DNA of 64,000 nucleotides from the NCBI GenBank assembly GCA_004558865.1, contig SFCY01000001.1:1-64000 (forward strand), given 5' to 3'. This document shows positions 8,265 to 15,594 of this stretch, one piece after another (the first letter of the stretch is position 1; every line of letters begins with the position of its first letter). A program made the translations under genes and the position numbers. Origin of the DNA: Bacteroidales bacterium (GTDB lineage Bacteria; Bacteroidota; Bacteroidia; Bacteroidales; Bacteroidaceae). Below the pieces are notes generated by a model. That model saw only the letters and a program-made list of their open reading frames with translations, searched no databases and was not told the origin of the DNA.

Positions 8265-8508
8265 GGCTGCTTCGTTTGGTTGTATGCTTCGCAAAGTTAC
8301 TAAAAATATGCCAAAATCGTCACCTCCATGAAGAAATCTTTCTTCATTCAGATGGACATGAAAGAATGGCGCTTGGCTTGGCCCTTCCCAATAAGAGCCC
8401 AGGTTGTGGGAGTTGGGGCGGTGCTTTGCCGTTGTTCTGTGGAAAATCTAACGCCGTATGCTGTGCTGTTATGGATTTTTTTATTATCTTTGCGCCAAAT
8501 ACAATAGA

Positions 8509-9084
8509 ATGATGAGAACTTACACGACAACATTCTTCATGGCTTTTTGTGTGGGGCTGCTGCTTACATCATGCAAGAAGAAGCAGGACGACACAACCAT
8601 CATCATCCATAAGACGGAAGTGAGGAAACCTCAGAGTACGGCAAAGGTGGGCGACCAGACCAGAAACTATGACTTTCAGTGGCTGGGTGCCAACTATAAG
8701 GCTGTGGTGGAGCGCAAGGCCGACGCCTCTCTGCCTGTGGCCACCGATGATGAGGGAGTGAAATACTATGACAACCGAATCTGCGTGAGGATTCTGCGTG
8801 CCGACGGTAGCGTGTTCTTTGAGCGTGTCTTTTCAAAGGAAGACTTCGCTGCCAACCTCGATGAGCATACGAAGAAGAACGGTGTGCTCTACAGCATGAT
8901 TTACTCCAAGGCGGAGGGCGACAACGTGGAGCTGAAAGCCAGTGTGGGTTCGCCCAACCAGATGAGCAGTGACGACTATATCACGCTTACGGTGAGGATT
9001 TCCCGAACGGGTGCTTGGAGCGTCACGAAAGATTTGCAGCTCGATACCGAGAGCGATGGCACCGAGGGTGACATGGGTGACTAA
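8509..9084 (+). CDS. Lipoprotein, DUF4738-like
   Basis: 191 residues from the ATG at 8509 (a second ATG follows at once). The N-terminus FFMAFCVGLLLTSC is a lipoprotein signal with the lipidated cysteine around residue 20, then a lysine-rich linker KKKQDD. The body is predicted beta-rich (NYDFQWLGANYKAVVERKAD ... YDNRICVRILRADGSVFFERVF) and resembles DUF4738 of Bacteroidales. A TATCTTTG box at 8485-8492 gives it its own promoter. The C-terminus is acidic. Function unknown. Confidence 0.65.
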   Translation: MMRTYTTTFFMAFCVGLLLTSCKKKQDDTTIIIHKTEVRKPQSTAKVGDQTRNYDFQWLGANYKAVVERKADASLPVATDDEGVKYYDNRICVRILRADGSVFFERVFSKEDFAANLDEHTKKNGVLYSMIYSKAEGDNVELKASVGSPNQMSSDDYITLTVRISRTGAWSVTKDLQLDTESDGTEGDMGD

Positions 9085-9107
9085 TCAAAAATGATGATAT
9101 ATCCGAC

Positions 9108-9494
9108 ATGAAACTGATGACTATGCTACAGGCGTATCCCTTTGATGAGCTGATGCCTGTTATTAATGAGATGTTCCCCGGAACAGCAAAGTATAAGGAG
9201 CAGTTGCGCCAAGGCTATGATTTGATGCTTGCCATGCGGCCTGTGCCTTCCAAGAAATCCATTCGATATGAGGTGATGCGTACACCGAACAGCGACCTGG
9301 GCTATATGGGGGCTCAAGACAGTTGCTTCACCACAACTTGGGAGGTGTGTCTGGGCAAGGAGGTGATGCGCGGCAAGGGCGTGGACCTTAGCGACATCGA
9401 GATGGTCAGCAACAGCTTTGTCAATATGTGCCTGCAAGGCCGTTATCCGAAAGAGTTTGAACAGGCTCATAGGATTTTGATGCAGAACGACTGA
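9108..9494 (+). CDS. Small conserved hypothetical protein
   Basis: 128 residues, no signal peptide, probably cytoplasmic and helical. It starts 23 bp after the preceding lipoprotein gene, so the two may share a transcript. A middle part with Cys in QDSCFTTTWEVCLG and a helical C-terminus VDLSDIEMVSNSFVNMCL are visible. I do not recognise it with certainty; it resembles small uncharacterised Bacteroidales proteins (possibly DUF6557). Confidence 0.6.
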   Translation: MKLMTMLQAYPFDELMPVINEMFPGTAKYKEQLRQGYDLMLAMRPVPSKKSIRYEVMRTPNSDLGYMGAQDSCFTTTWEVCLGKEVMRGKGVDLSDIEMVSNSFVNMCLQGRYPKEFEQAHRILMQND

Positions 9495-9625
9495 CGGCTT
9501 GGCAATAGGGTAGGCGGAGACCATGAAAGCCTCTCTTGGCTTTTACTCCCGCCATGGAGGATAGGCAACGGTTTCCTAATCGTTTCCTAACCAACCGTTG
9601 AGGTGGAGTGGCAGCTGTTCATTTA

Positions 9626-9919
9626 AGGTCGGATCCAATAATTAGGTCGAGCCATATTGGGCCCAGCACCCACCTTTTCTCGCCATGGCAGAGCTCAAGC
9701 GAGCTTGGCTCTGCTCATTTGGCTTATCGAAAAGGTTCTGCCAGCTCGGTCTCAAAACGTAAGTTGAAGAGGGAGTGTAGTGGGCTACACGACCGATGAG
9801 GCTTGACGTTTTGAGACCAATAGATGCAGAAGACGACCGAAACAACAACTGCACTTTATCGATTATTCTATCAGCCTAATTTATAGAACCAGCCTAAACC
9901 TAATTTTTAGAACCGGCCT
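9626..9919. mobile_element. MITE copy 1, TA-flanked
   Basis: A 294-bp element nearly identical over most of its length to 26006-26279. Ends are imperfect terminal inverted repeats of about 21 bp: AGGTCGGATCCAATAATTAG on the left and the complement of CTAATTTTTAGAACCGGCCT on the right. TA lies at both flanks (9624-9625 and 9920-9921). The interior holds a 13-bp perfect hairpin arm (GGTCTCAAAACGT 9748-9760 with 9806-9818) enclosing a smaller one (GTGTAG/CTACAC). The right terminal repeat is duplicated in tandem (9875-9895 and 9899-9919, period 24). It encodes no transposase. Confidence 0.75.
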
Positions 9920-9946
9920 TAAATAAATAAGGTACGACTTCAAATA

Positions 9947-9984
9947 AAAAAGGCTTAGCCGACACATCATCGGTTAAGCCTTTT
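9947..9984 (-). terminator. Terminator of ribH
   Basis: AAAAGGCTTA-CCGA and its complement form a stem of about 15 bp around ACACATCA; on the minus strand it ends in CCTTTTTTATTTG, just after the ribH stop. Confidence 0.8.
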
Positions 9985-10002
9985 CTTATAGCTTTGAGTG
10001 GT

Positions 10003-10479
10003 TCAGAACTTTGCCATCTTGATGGCGTCGACAGCACATTCCTCACCCTTGTTTCCCAATTTTCCCCCACTGCGATCCTGGGCCTGCTGCAGGTCATTGA
10101 CGGTGAGAAGACCATAGATGACGGGAGTGTTCTGGCTGGCGTTGAGACGCGCTATTCCATAGGTGACTCCTTGACAAATGTAGTCGAAATGGGGAGTCTC
10201 TCCGCGAATAACGCAGCCGAGGATAATGACGGCGTCAAAGCTCTCACTCTTGCAGAGCTGCTGGGCGCCGTAGACAAGCTCGAAACTGCCCGGCACGGTC
10301 TTCACGTGGATGTTCTCAGGAAGCGTGCCATGCTTTTCGAGCGTCTTCACCGTACCGTCAAGCAAGGCGCTTGTTATCTCCTTGTTCCATTCTGCAACCA
10401 CAATGCCGAAGCACATGTTGCTCGCATCTGGCACTTGGGCTGAATCGTAGTCGGAAAGATGATGTAGAGCGGTAGCCAT
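10003..10479 (-). CDS. ribH: 6,7-dimethyl-8-ribityllumazine synthase
   Basis: 158 residues, the normal size of lumazine synthase. It condenses 5-amino-6-ribitylaminouracil with 3,4-dihydroxy-2-butanone 4-phosphate, the step before riboflavin synthase. Family landmarks are present: FGIVVAEWN (substrate ring stacking Trp), [12 protein letters not shown] (phosphate site), [14 protein letters not shown] with the catalytic histidine, and [11 protein letters not shown]. The gene is six bp downstream of the TPR protein gene on the same strand and is followed by a strong terminator. No FMN riboswitch is visible in front of it. Confidence 0.95.
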   Translation of the reverse strand: MATALHHLSDYDSAQVPDASNMCFGIVVAEWNKEITSALLDGTVKTLEKHGTLPENIHVKTVPGSFELVYGAQQLCKSESFDAVIILGCVIRGETPHFDYICQGVTYGIARLNASQNTPVIYGLLTVNDLQQAQDRSGGKLGNKGEECAVDAIKMAKF

Positions 10480-10485
10480 GACTTG

Positions 10486-11184
10486 TTATCTGGAAGCGCG
10501 CTCGATATAAGCGTCGATTTGTTTGGTCTGAACGGTGTAGGAGTTCAGATAGTCTTTCTTGATTTTCTGGTAAATCTCCAGAGCCTCAGCCTTCTTGTTC
10601 TGGCTTTCAAGGATTTCACCGGCCTGAAGCAGATAGTGGGGGGAGAGTGTGTTGTTCACACCGTCCTTGGCAGCCTTGTCTGCCATCTTTGCAGCCTTCT
10701 TGAAGCAGTCGACGGCCTTGTCCAGCTGGTTCAAGTGGGCGTAGGCGTTGCCCAAGGCATCAACTGCGTTGGGGCTGATGACGGCATCGTCGGAGGTGTC
10801 AAACTTCTCCAAATAGTTGGCAGCTTCCTGCCATTTGCCGAGGTTGGCCTCGCAGAGTCCTGCATAGAGGTTGGCCAGATTGCCGGCATCAGTGCTGCTG
10901 TAGTCGTCGGCAATGCGCTTGAAGCCCGTGAAGGTGGCGCCGTCGCCATTGAGGGCCTTGTCAAACTGCTCGGCCATAAAATACTCCTGACCTTTGGCCA
11001 GTTCAGTGCTGGCTTTGTTCTCACGGGGGATGGCCACGTATTGGTGATAGAGATACCAGCCAATGCCAATGACCAAAATAGCTGCGAGAACGCCGAGAAT
11101 CAGCTTCCTGTTTTTATTTACCAATGTTTCTGTTGCAGACAATTGTTCATTCTGGACTGTTTCCAGATTGTTCTTCTTTGCCAT
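10486..11184 (-). CDS. TPR protein with N-terminal membrane anchor
   Basis: 232 residues. A short cytoplasmic segment, then one transmembrane helix (about 27-47, KLILGVLAAILVIGIGWYLY), then TPR-like helix pairs over residues 60-225 (e.g. AGNLANLYAGLCEANLGKWQ, NAYAHLNQLDKAVDCF, QKIKKDY). This layout resembles YfgM-type periplasmic TPR proteins linked to secretion and envelope proteostasis, but the assignment is only by architecture. Probably co-transcribed with ribH. Confidence 0.75.
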   Translation of the reverse strand: MAKKNNLETVQNEQLSATETLVNKNRKLILGVLAAILVIGIGWYLYHQYVAIPRENKASTELAKGQEYFMAEQFDKALNGDGATFTGFKRIADDYSSTDAGNLANLYAGLCEANLGKWQEAANYLEKFDTSDDAVISPNAVDALGNAYAHLNQLDKAVDCFKKAAKMADKAAKDGVNNTLSPHYLLQAGEILESQNKKAEALEIYQKIKKDYLNSYTVQTKQIDAYIERASR

Positions 11185-11268
11185 TTATTCTAATTGTTTT
11201 TGTTGTTTCTTAGTTGTCTGTGCCGTGCTTCACGACAGGCACTATGAACCCCTAAGGATTCAGCGTGG

Positions 11269-11276
11269 CAAAATTA
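11269..11276 (-). promoter_or_regulatory. -7 box of the TPR-ribH unit
   Basis: TAATTTTG on the minus strand, 85 bp upstream of the start codon at 11184. It fits TAnnTTTG but has no clear TTG at the -33 distance. It is divergent from the recF promoter. Confidence 0.4.
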
Positions 11277-11340
11277 CTCATTTTATTGCAGATAGTGAAA
11301 TTTATTTGCTACTTTTTTTGTTTTTCACTCTCAAATCGTG

Positions 11341-11348
11341 TAACTTTG
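11341..11348 (+). promoter_or_regulatory. recF promoter
   Basis: TAACTTTG with a TTG at 11318-11320, 20 bp upstream: a complete -33/-7 pair. The recF ATG follows 14 bp after the box, so the leader is very short. Confidence 0.75.
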
Positions 11349-11362
11349 CATCGCGATTTATT

Positions 11363-12481
11363 ATGATACTGAAAAAGATTAGCATTATCAACTATAAGAA
11401 CTTGCAAGAAGTTAGCCTGAGCCTTTCCCCCAAGATGAATTGCCTCATAGGCCCCAATGGGACGGGCAAGACCAACTTCCTTGACGCTGTGTACTACATG
11501 TCGTTCTGCCGCAGCAGCACCACCCCAATAGACTCTCAGGTCATTCGTCACACAGAACCTTTCTTCGTGCTTGAAGGCCATTATGAGAATGATGCCGGTG
11601 AGGCGGATGATGTCTACGTGGGCATGAAGCGGGGGGTGAAGAAGCACTTCAAGCACAACAAGAAAGAGTATCGCCGTTTGGCCGACCATATTGGCTTGAT
11701 TCCTCTCATCCTTGTCTCTCCAGCCGACAACATGCTTATCATAGGGGGCAGCGAGGAACGCCGCAGACTGATGGACGTTGTCATATCCCAGTGTGACCAT
11801 ATTTATATGGAAGCCTTGATGAACTACAACAAGGCTCTTCAGCAGCGCAACAGCCTGCTCAAGATGGACAATGAGCCGGACCCGGCCTTGTTGGACATCT
11901 GGGAAGAGCAGATGGCGCAAAATGGAGAGGTGATTTTCCATAAGCGCGAAGCTTTCATCAATGAGTTGGAGCCTGTGTTCCAGCACATCTACAGCAGTAT
12001 ATCTCAAGACCGCGAGCAGGTTACACTGCAATATTTCTCACATGGGCAGCGCGGGCCGTTGCTCGATGTAATTCGCCGCGACAGGGCCAAGGACCGTATA
12101 GTGGGCTATTCGCTCCATGGGATTCATCGCGACGATTTGGAAATGCTCTTGGGTGGTTTCCCCCTGAAGAAGGAAGGAAGCCAAGGACAATGCAAGACTT
12201 TTGCGTTGGCGTTGAAGCTCGCCCAGTTTGACATGCTTCGACGGACGGCCTCGCGCACCACACCGCTGCTTCTGCTTGACGACATCTTCGACAAGTTGGA
12301 TGCCAGCCGTGTGGAGCAGATTGTGAGACTTGTGGCGGGCGACAGTTTCGGCCAGATATTCATTACCGATACGAATCGTGACCACTTGGACCGTATCTTG
12401 AGCCACTCCAACTTTGATTATAAACTGTTCGACGTGATGGATGGACAGATAGAGGAAAGAGAAAAAAAAGAGGAATGTTGA
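11363..12481 (+). CDS. recF: DNA replication and repair protein RecF
   Basis: 372 residues from the ATG at 11363; the frame is open further up but the promoter lies in between. RecF is an SMC-like ATPase that loads RecA at gaps with RecO and RecR. Walker A GPNGTGKT is at about residues 30-37, the ABC signature region SQGQCKTFALALKLAQF near 275, and Walker B LLLLDDIFDKLD near 305. The start MILKKISIINYKNL is typical. It is followed after one base by a DUF721 gene. Confidence 0.95.
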   Translation: MILKKISIINYKNLQEVSLSLSPKMNCLIGPNGTGKTNFLDAVYYMSFCRSSTTPIDSQVIRHTEPFFVLEGHYENDAGEADDVYVGMKRGVKKHFKHNKKEYRRLADHIGLIPLILVSPADNMLIIGGSEERRRLMDVVISQCDHIYMEALMNYNKALQQRNSLLKMDNEPDPALLDIWEEQMAQNGEVIFHKREAFINELEPVFQHIYSSISQDREQVTLQYFSHGQRGPLLDVIRRDRAKDRIVGYSLHGIHRDDLEMLLGGFPLKKEGSQGQCKTFALALKLAQFDMLRRTASRTTPLLLLDDIFDKLDASRVEQIVRLVAGDSFGQIFITDTNRDHLDRILSHSNFDYKLFDVMDGQIEEREKKEEC

Positions 12482-12482
12482 T

Positions 12483-12773
12483 ATGAAAAGACGTGAGGTG
12501 AAGAGCATTGGCGAGTTGCTGCCGCAATTCTTGCGTGAAGAGGGATTGGAGACTCCACTTCTTCAGAAGCGGCTGCTCGACTCCTGGGAGAGCGTAGTCG
12601 GCCCTTCAGTTGGCCGATATACGGGAAACAAGTATATCAGCGACCAGGTGCTTCATGTGAAGATTCTCAATCCAGCCCTACGCCAGGACCTCAGCATGAT
12701 GAGGTCCCAGCTCCTTAAACGCCTCAACGAAGCCGTTGGGGCGAGCATCATTGTGGATGTGAGAATCTATTGA
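12483..12773 (+). CDS. DUF721 (DciA-like) protein
   Basis: 96 residues. The whole protein is one DUF721 domain: an N-terminal helix (IGELLPQFLREEGLETPLLQ), the conserved tryptophan in DSWESVVGP, and a basic beta-rich half (LHVKILNPALRQDLSMMRSQL). DciA, the best known DUF721 protein, helps load the replicative helicase. One base separates it from recF, so they form an operon, matching the frequent recF-DUF721 pair of Bacteroidetes. Its stop overlaps the 3' end of the converging gene by 7 bp. Confidence 0.85.
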   Translation: MKRREVKSIGELLPQFLREEGLETPLLQKRLLDSWESVVGPSVGRYTGNKYISDQVLHVKILNPALRQDLSMMRSQLLKRLNEAVGASIIVDVRIY

Positions 12774-13300
12774 ACCACTTCGTCCATCACCACATCATAT
12801 TTGTCAGAGGGCACTTCTTCCAATTTCTGGAACGGAAAACACACTCCTATTTTATATAAGGAAGGCACCTTTGCAAGAAAACGGTCGTAGTAGCCTTTGC
12901 CGCGGCCGAGTCGATGTCCATTGGCATCGAAACTCATGCCGGGAATGAGAGCCACGTCGATTTCCGACAGGTCGGTGAAAGTCTTGCCCTTAGGTTCCAA
13001 GATGTGGTAACAATCTTCCTGCATACTCTCTGGCCCCGTGTATTCATGTAGCTCCATCTCGTTGTCGGGCAGCACCACTGGCAGCAGCACTCGCTTGCCT
13101 TGGGCTACAAGCTGGTCCACAGCCTCGTGGGTGTAGACCTCGTCGGGCAGGGAGTAATAGAACAACACCGTATGCGCCGCCTTCACTTTGGGATGGTTGA
13201 GCAGGCGGTCGATGATGGCAAGCGACATTTCACGAAGCTGCTGCTGCGTGAATTGTCGCTTGCGTTGACGTATTTCTTTTCTGAGCTCAGACTTTTCCAT
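12767..13300 (-). CDS. 5-formyltetrahydrofolate cyclo-ligase
   Basis: 177 residues, standard length. The enzyme converts 5-formyl-THF to 5,10-methenyl-THF using ATP. Basic N-terminal ATP-binding residues (LRKEIRQRKRQF), the substrate strand LFYYSLPDEVYTHEA, and the hallmark GRGKGYYDRFL near residue 135 are present. It begins one base after the stop of the S41 protease gene and is the last gene of that leftward operon. Confidence 0.93.
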   Translation of the reverse strand: MEKSELRKEIRQRKRQFTQQQLREMSLAIIDRLLNHPKVKAAHTVLFYYSLPDEVYTHEAVDQLVAQGKRVLLPVVLPDNEMELHEYTGPESMQEDCYHILEPKGKTFTDLSEIDVALIPGMSFDANGHRLGRGKGYYDRFLAKVPSLYKIGVCFPFQKLEEVPSDKYDVVMDEVVQ

Positions 13301-13301
13301 A

Positions 13302-15089
13302 TCAGGCCAAGTATACCCGCTCTTTGGGTTTTAGGGTGGGGGTGAACAAATCGTCGTAGATAAATTGTTGATACAAATTCTGGGGCATCCAAGCCGTGCA
13401 GTTCATCTGGCAAAGAGGCAGCGATGGCATGCCTGCCATCGACACCTTGCCATTGGCGCTGTTCAGGCTGGGACGTTGAGGGAACGCTGTGCCTGAGCGG
13501 AACACCTGCATGGTGCGCCGTATCACGGGATCGTCAGTGTTGACATATTGGGTCCAGGCTGCTTCGTCGAGCATGTTGTAGATGATGCGGCTCAAGAGGA
13601 AGCGCTCCAAAAGTTGGTGGCTCTTCTTGATGAGCAGGTTGCGGCGTTTCAGGCCATGGCTCTCCCCGTAGGTGGCAAATTTCTCCACGATGTTCTGCTT
13701 CTTCAGATAGGCGGCCAAGTCCTCCATCGTCTCAAACTGCTTCAGCGTAGGCCTGTTGTTGTCGGTATACTCGTAGGCATATTGCAGCATCAGTCCGCTT
13801 GTGGCAGCCAACTTGTAGTAGGAGGTGATGTCGGTGGTGTCCTCGGGCACGAAGATGTCGGGCGTGATGCCGCCACCGCCATACACCACTCGTCCGATGC
13901 TGGTGTGGTAGGCAGGTCCTATGTGCTTGATGCTGTCCTGCGAGAAGAACTCGCCGTGGTTGTAGCGTTGGTGGATGTCGAGCTCGTAGTCCTCCTCGTC
14001 ACCCGGCACGTAGGGCTTCTGAATGCAGCGGCCAGAAGGTGTGTAGTAGCGTGCGATGGTGAGTCGGATCATGCTCCCATCGGGGAACTCTATCTGCTGT
14101 TGTACCAATCCCTTGCCAAACGAGCGTCGGCCGATGATGGTTGCGCGGTCGTTGTCCTGCATGGCTCCGGCGAAAATCTCGGCGGCCGATGCGGAACTCT
14201 CGTTGATGAGCACCACAAGCGGGATGCTCTGGTAGGCTCCGCGTCCATCGCTGCGATAGTCCTGTCGGGGCGACTTGCGTCCCTGGGTGTAGACGATGAG
14301 CTTGTTCTTGCTCAAGAACTCGTTGGCCATCTGAACGGCACTCTTCAGATAACCGCCCGTGTTGTCGCGCAGGTCGATGACAAGGTTGCCGAAGCCTTGT
14401 TTTGAGAGGTTGGCCAGCGCCACTATCAATTCGGGATAGGTGTTCTCGCCGAAGTTCTTTACACGGATGTAGCCCGTGTTGTCGTCGAGCATGTAGGCCG
14501 CCGAAATGCTCTTCTGCGGAATGTCGCCGCGCGTCACGGTGTAGGTCTTGATGCCCTTTTGCCCGTAGCGTACCACGCCTATCCGCACCTTGGTGTCTTT
14601 GGGGCCCTTGAGCTTGTGCATGGCCTCCTCGTTGGTGACGACTTTGCCCACAAACGGCTTCCCATCTACAGCGACAATCTTGTCGCCCGCTAACAGTCCG
14701 GCGCGCTCCGCCGGCCCGTTCTTGATGACATTTTGCACGTGGATGGTGTCTTGGCGAATGGTGAACTCGATTCCCACACCCGAGAATGAGCCTTTGAGGT
14801 CGTCGGCCGCCGTCTGCATATCCTTGGCGCTGATATATACCGAGTGGGGGTCGAGGTCCTTGAGGATTTGGGGAATGGCCTTGTCGACAAGCGAGTCGAT
14901 GTTGACTTCGTCCACGTATTGGTCGTCTATGATATGGAGCAGGTTGTTGAGCCTGTTGCTTCCCGAACCGATGATGTTGAGCCTGTTGCCAGAGAAATGG
15001 TTGGAGAGGAACGAGCCCAACAGGATTCCGATGATGACACAGAGTGCCATTATCAGGGGCATGAATCTATTTGATTTGTTTTGGTTCAT
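13302..15089 (-). CDS. S41 C-terminal processing peptidase (CtpA-like)
   Basis: 595 residues. An N-terminal signal-anchor helix (about 10-28, PLIMALCVIIGILLGSFL) places the enzyme in the periplasm. A PDZ domain covers roughly 85-175 (GVGIEFTIRQDTIHVQNV). The S41 core shows NESSASAAEIFAGA with the nucleophile serine near 300 and RRSFGKG with the general-base lysine about 25 residues on. A C-terminal part of some 200 residues follows. These proteases trim or degrade periplasmic proteins from the C-terminus. It lies 19 bp downstream of the dCMP deaminase gene. Confidence 0.92.
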   Translation of the reverse strand: MNQNKSNRFMPLIMALCVIIGILLGSFLSNHFSGNRLNIIGSGSNRLNNLLHIIDDQYVDEVNIDSLVDKAIPQILKDLDPHSVYISAKDMQTAADDLKGSFSGVGIEFTIRQDTIHVQNVIKNGPAERAGLLAGDKIVAVDGKPFVGKVVTNEEAMHKLKGPKDTKVRIGVVRYGQKGIKTYTVTRGDIPQKSISAAYMLDDNTGYIRVKNFGENTYPELIVALANLSKQGFGNLVIDLRDNTGGYLKSAVQMANEFLSKNKLIVYTQGRKSPRQDYRSDGRGAYQSIPLVVLINESSASAAEIFAGAMQDNDRATIIGRRSFGKGLVQQQIEFPDGSMIRLTIARYYTPSGRCIQKPYVPGDEEDYELDIHQRYNHGEFFSQDSIKHIGPAYHTSIGRVVYGGGGITPDIFVPEDTTDITSYYKLAATSGLMLQYAYEYTDNNRPTLKQFETMEDLAAYLKKQNIVEKFATYGESHGLKRRNLLIKKSHQLLERFLLSRIIYNMLDEAAWTQYVNTDDPVIRRTMQVFRSGTAFPQRPSLNSANGKVSMAGMPSLPLCQMNCTAWMPQNLYQQFIYDDLFTPTLKPKERVYLA

Positions 15090-15108
15090 CTTGAATGATT
15101 TCGAAACC

Positions 15109-15594
15109 TTATTGTTCTTTAAAATTGTCGATGTCGAGGTAGACGACCTCTACTCCGGCCCGCCGCAGAAGGTCAAGGCCATCGGTGAGGCGGTATTGCT
15201 CGCCGTAGACCACTCTCTTGATGCCAGCCTGGATGATGAGCTTTGAACACTCGATGCAGGGTGAGGCCGTCACGTAGAGCGTGGCCCCATCCGAGTTGTT
15301 GCTGGAGCGGGCCAGTTTGGTGATGGCGTTGGCCTCGGCGTGCAGCACGTAGGGCTTGGTCAGGTTGTTGTCGTCCTCGCATACATTCTCGAATCCGCTC
15401 GGAGTCCCATTGTAGCCGTCACTGATGATCATCTTGTCCTTCACCACCAAGGCTCCCACCTTACGGCGTTTGCAGTAGGAGTTCTCGGCCCATATCCTGG
15501 CCATTCTCAGATAGCGGTAGTCGAGCAGCTCGGCTTTCTTGTCGGCGCCCTCCATGTTTGATGGCTGATGATTCGTTAGCTCCATAGTTGTCAT
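15109..15594 (-). CDS. dCMP deaminase family protein (ComEB-type)
   Basis: 161 residues from the ATG at 15594, which overlaps the stop of the upstream peptidase gene as ATGA; a second ATG at 15585 is possible. The zinc deaminase motifs are HAEANAI (zinc histidine and catalytic glutamate) and SPCIECSK (two zinc cysteines). RKVGALVVKDKMIISDGYNG is typical of the dCMP/tRNA-type deaminase group. It supplies dUMP for thymidylate synthesis; the insertion for allosteric control is not evident. Confidence 0.9.
   Translation of the reverse strand: MTTMELTNHQPSNMEGADKKAELLDYRYLRMARIWAENSYCKRRKVGALVVKDKMIISDGYNGTPSGFENVCEDDNNLTKPYVLHAEANAITKLARSSNNSDGATLYVTASPCIECSKLIIQAGIKRVVYGEQYRLTDGLDLLRRAGVEVVYLDIDNFKEQ

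Noticed and set aside
9642..9854. Small frames inside MITE copy 1 as a transposase
   Set aside because: At 60-70 codons they are too short, not shared in frame with copy 2 and show no DDE or HTH motif.
10080..10500. FMN riboswitch near ribH
   Set aside because: No RFN-type conserved boxes upstream; the gene follows another coding gene by six bp.
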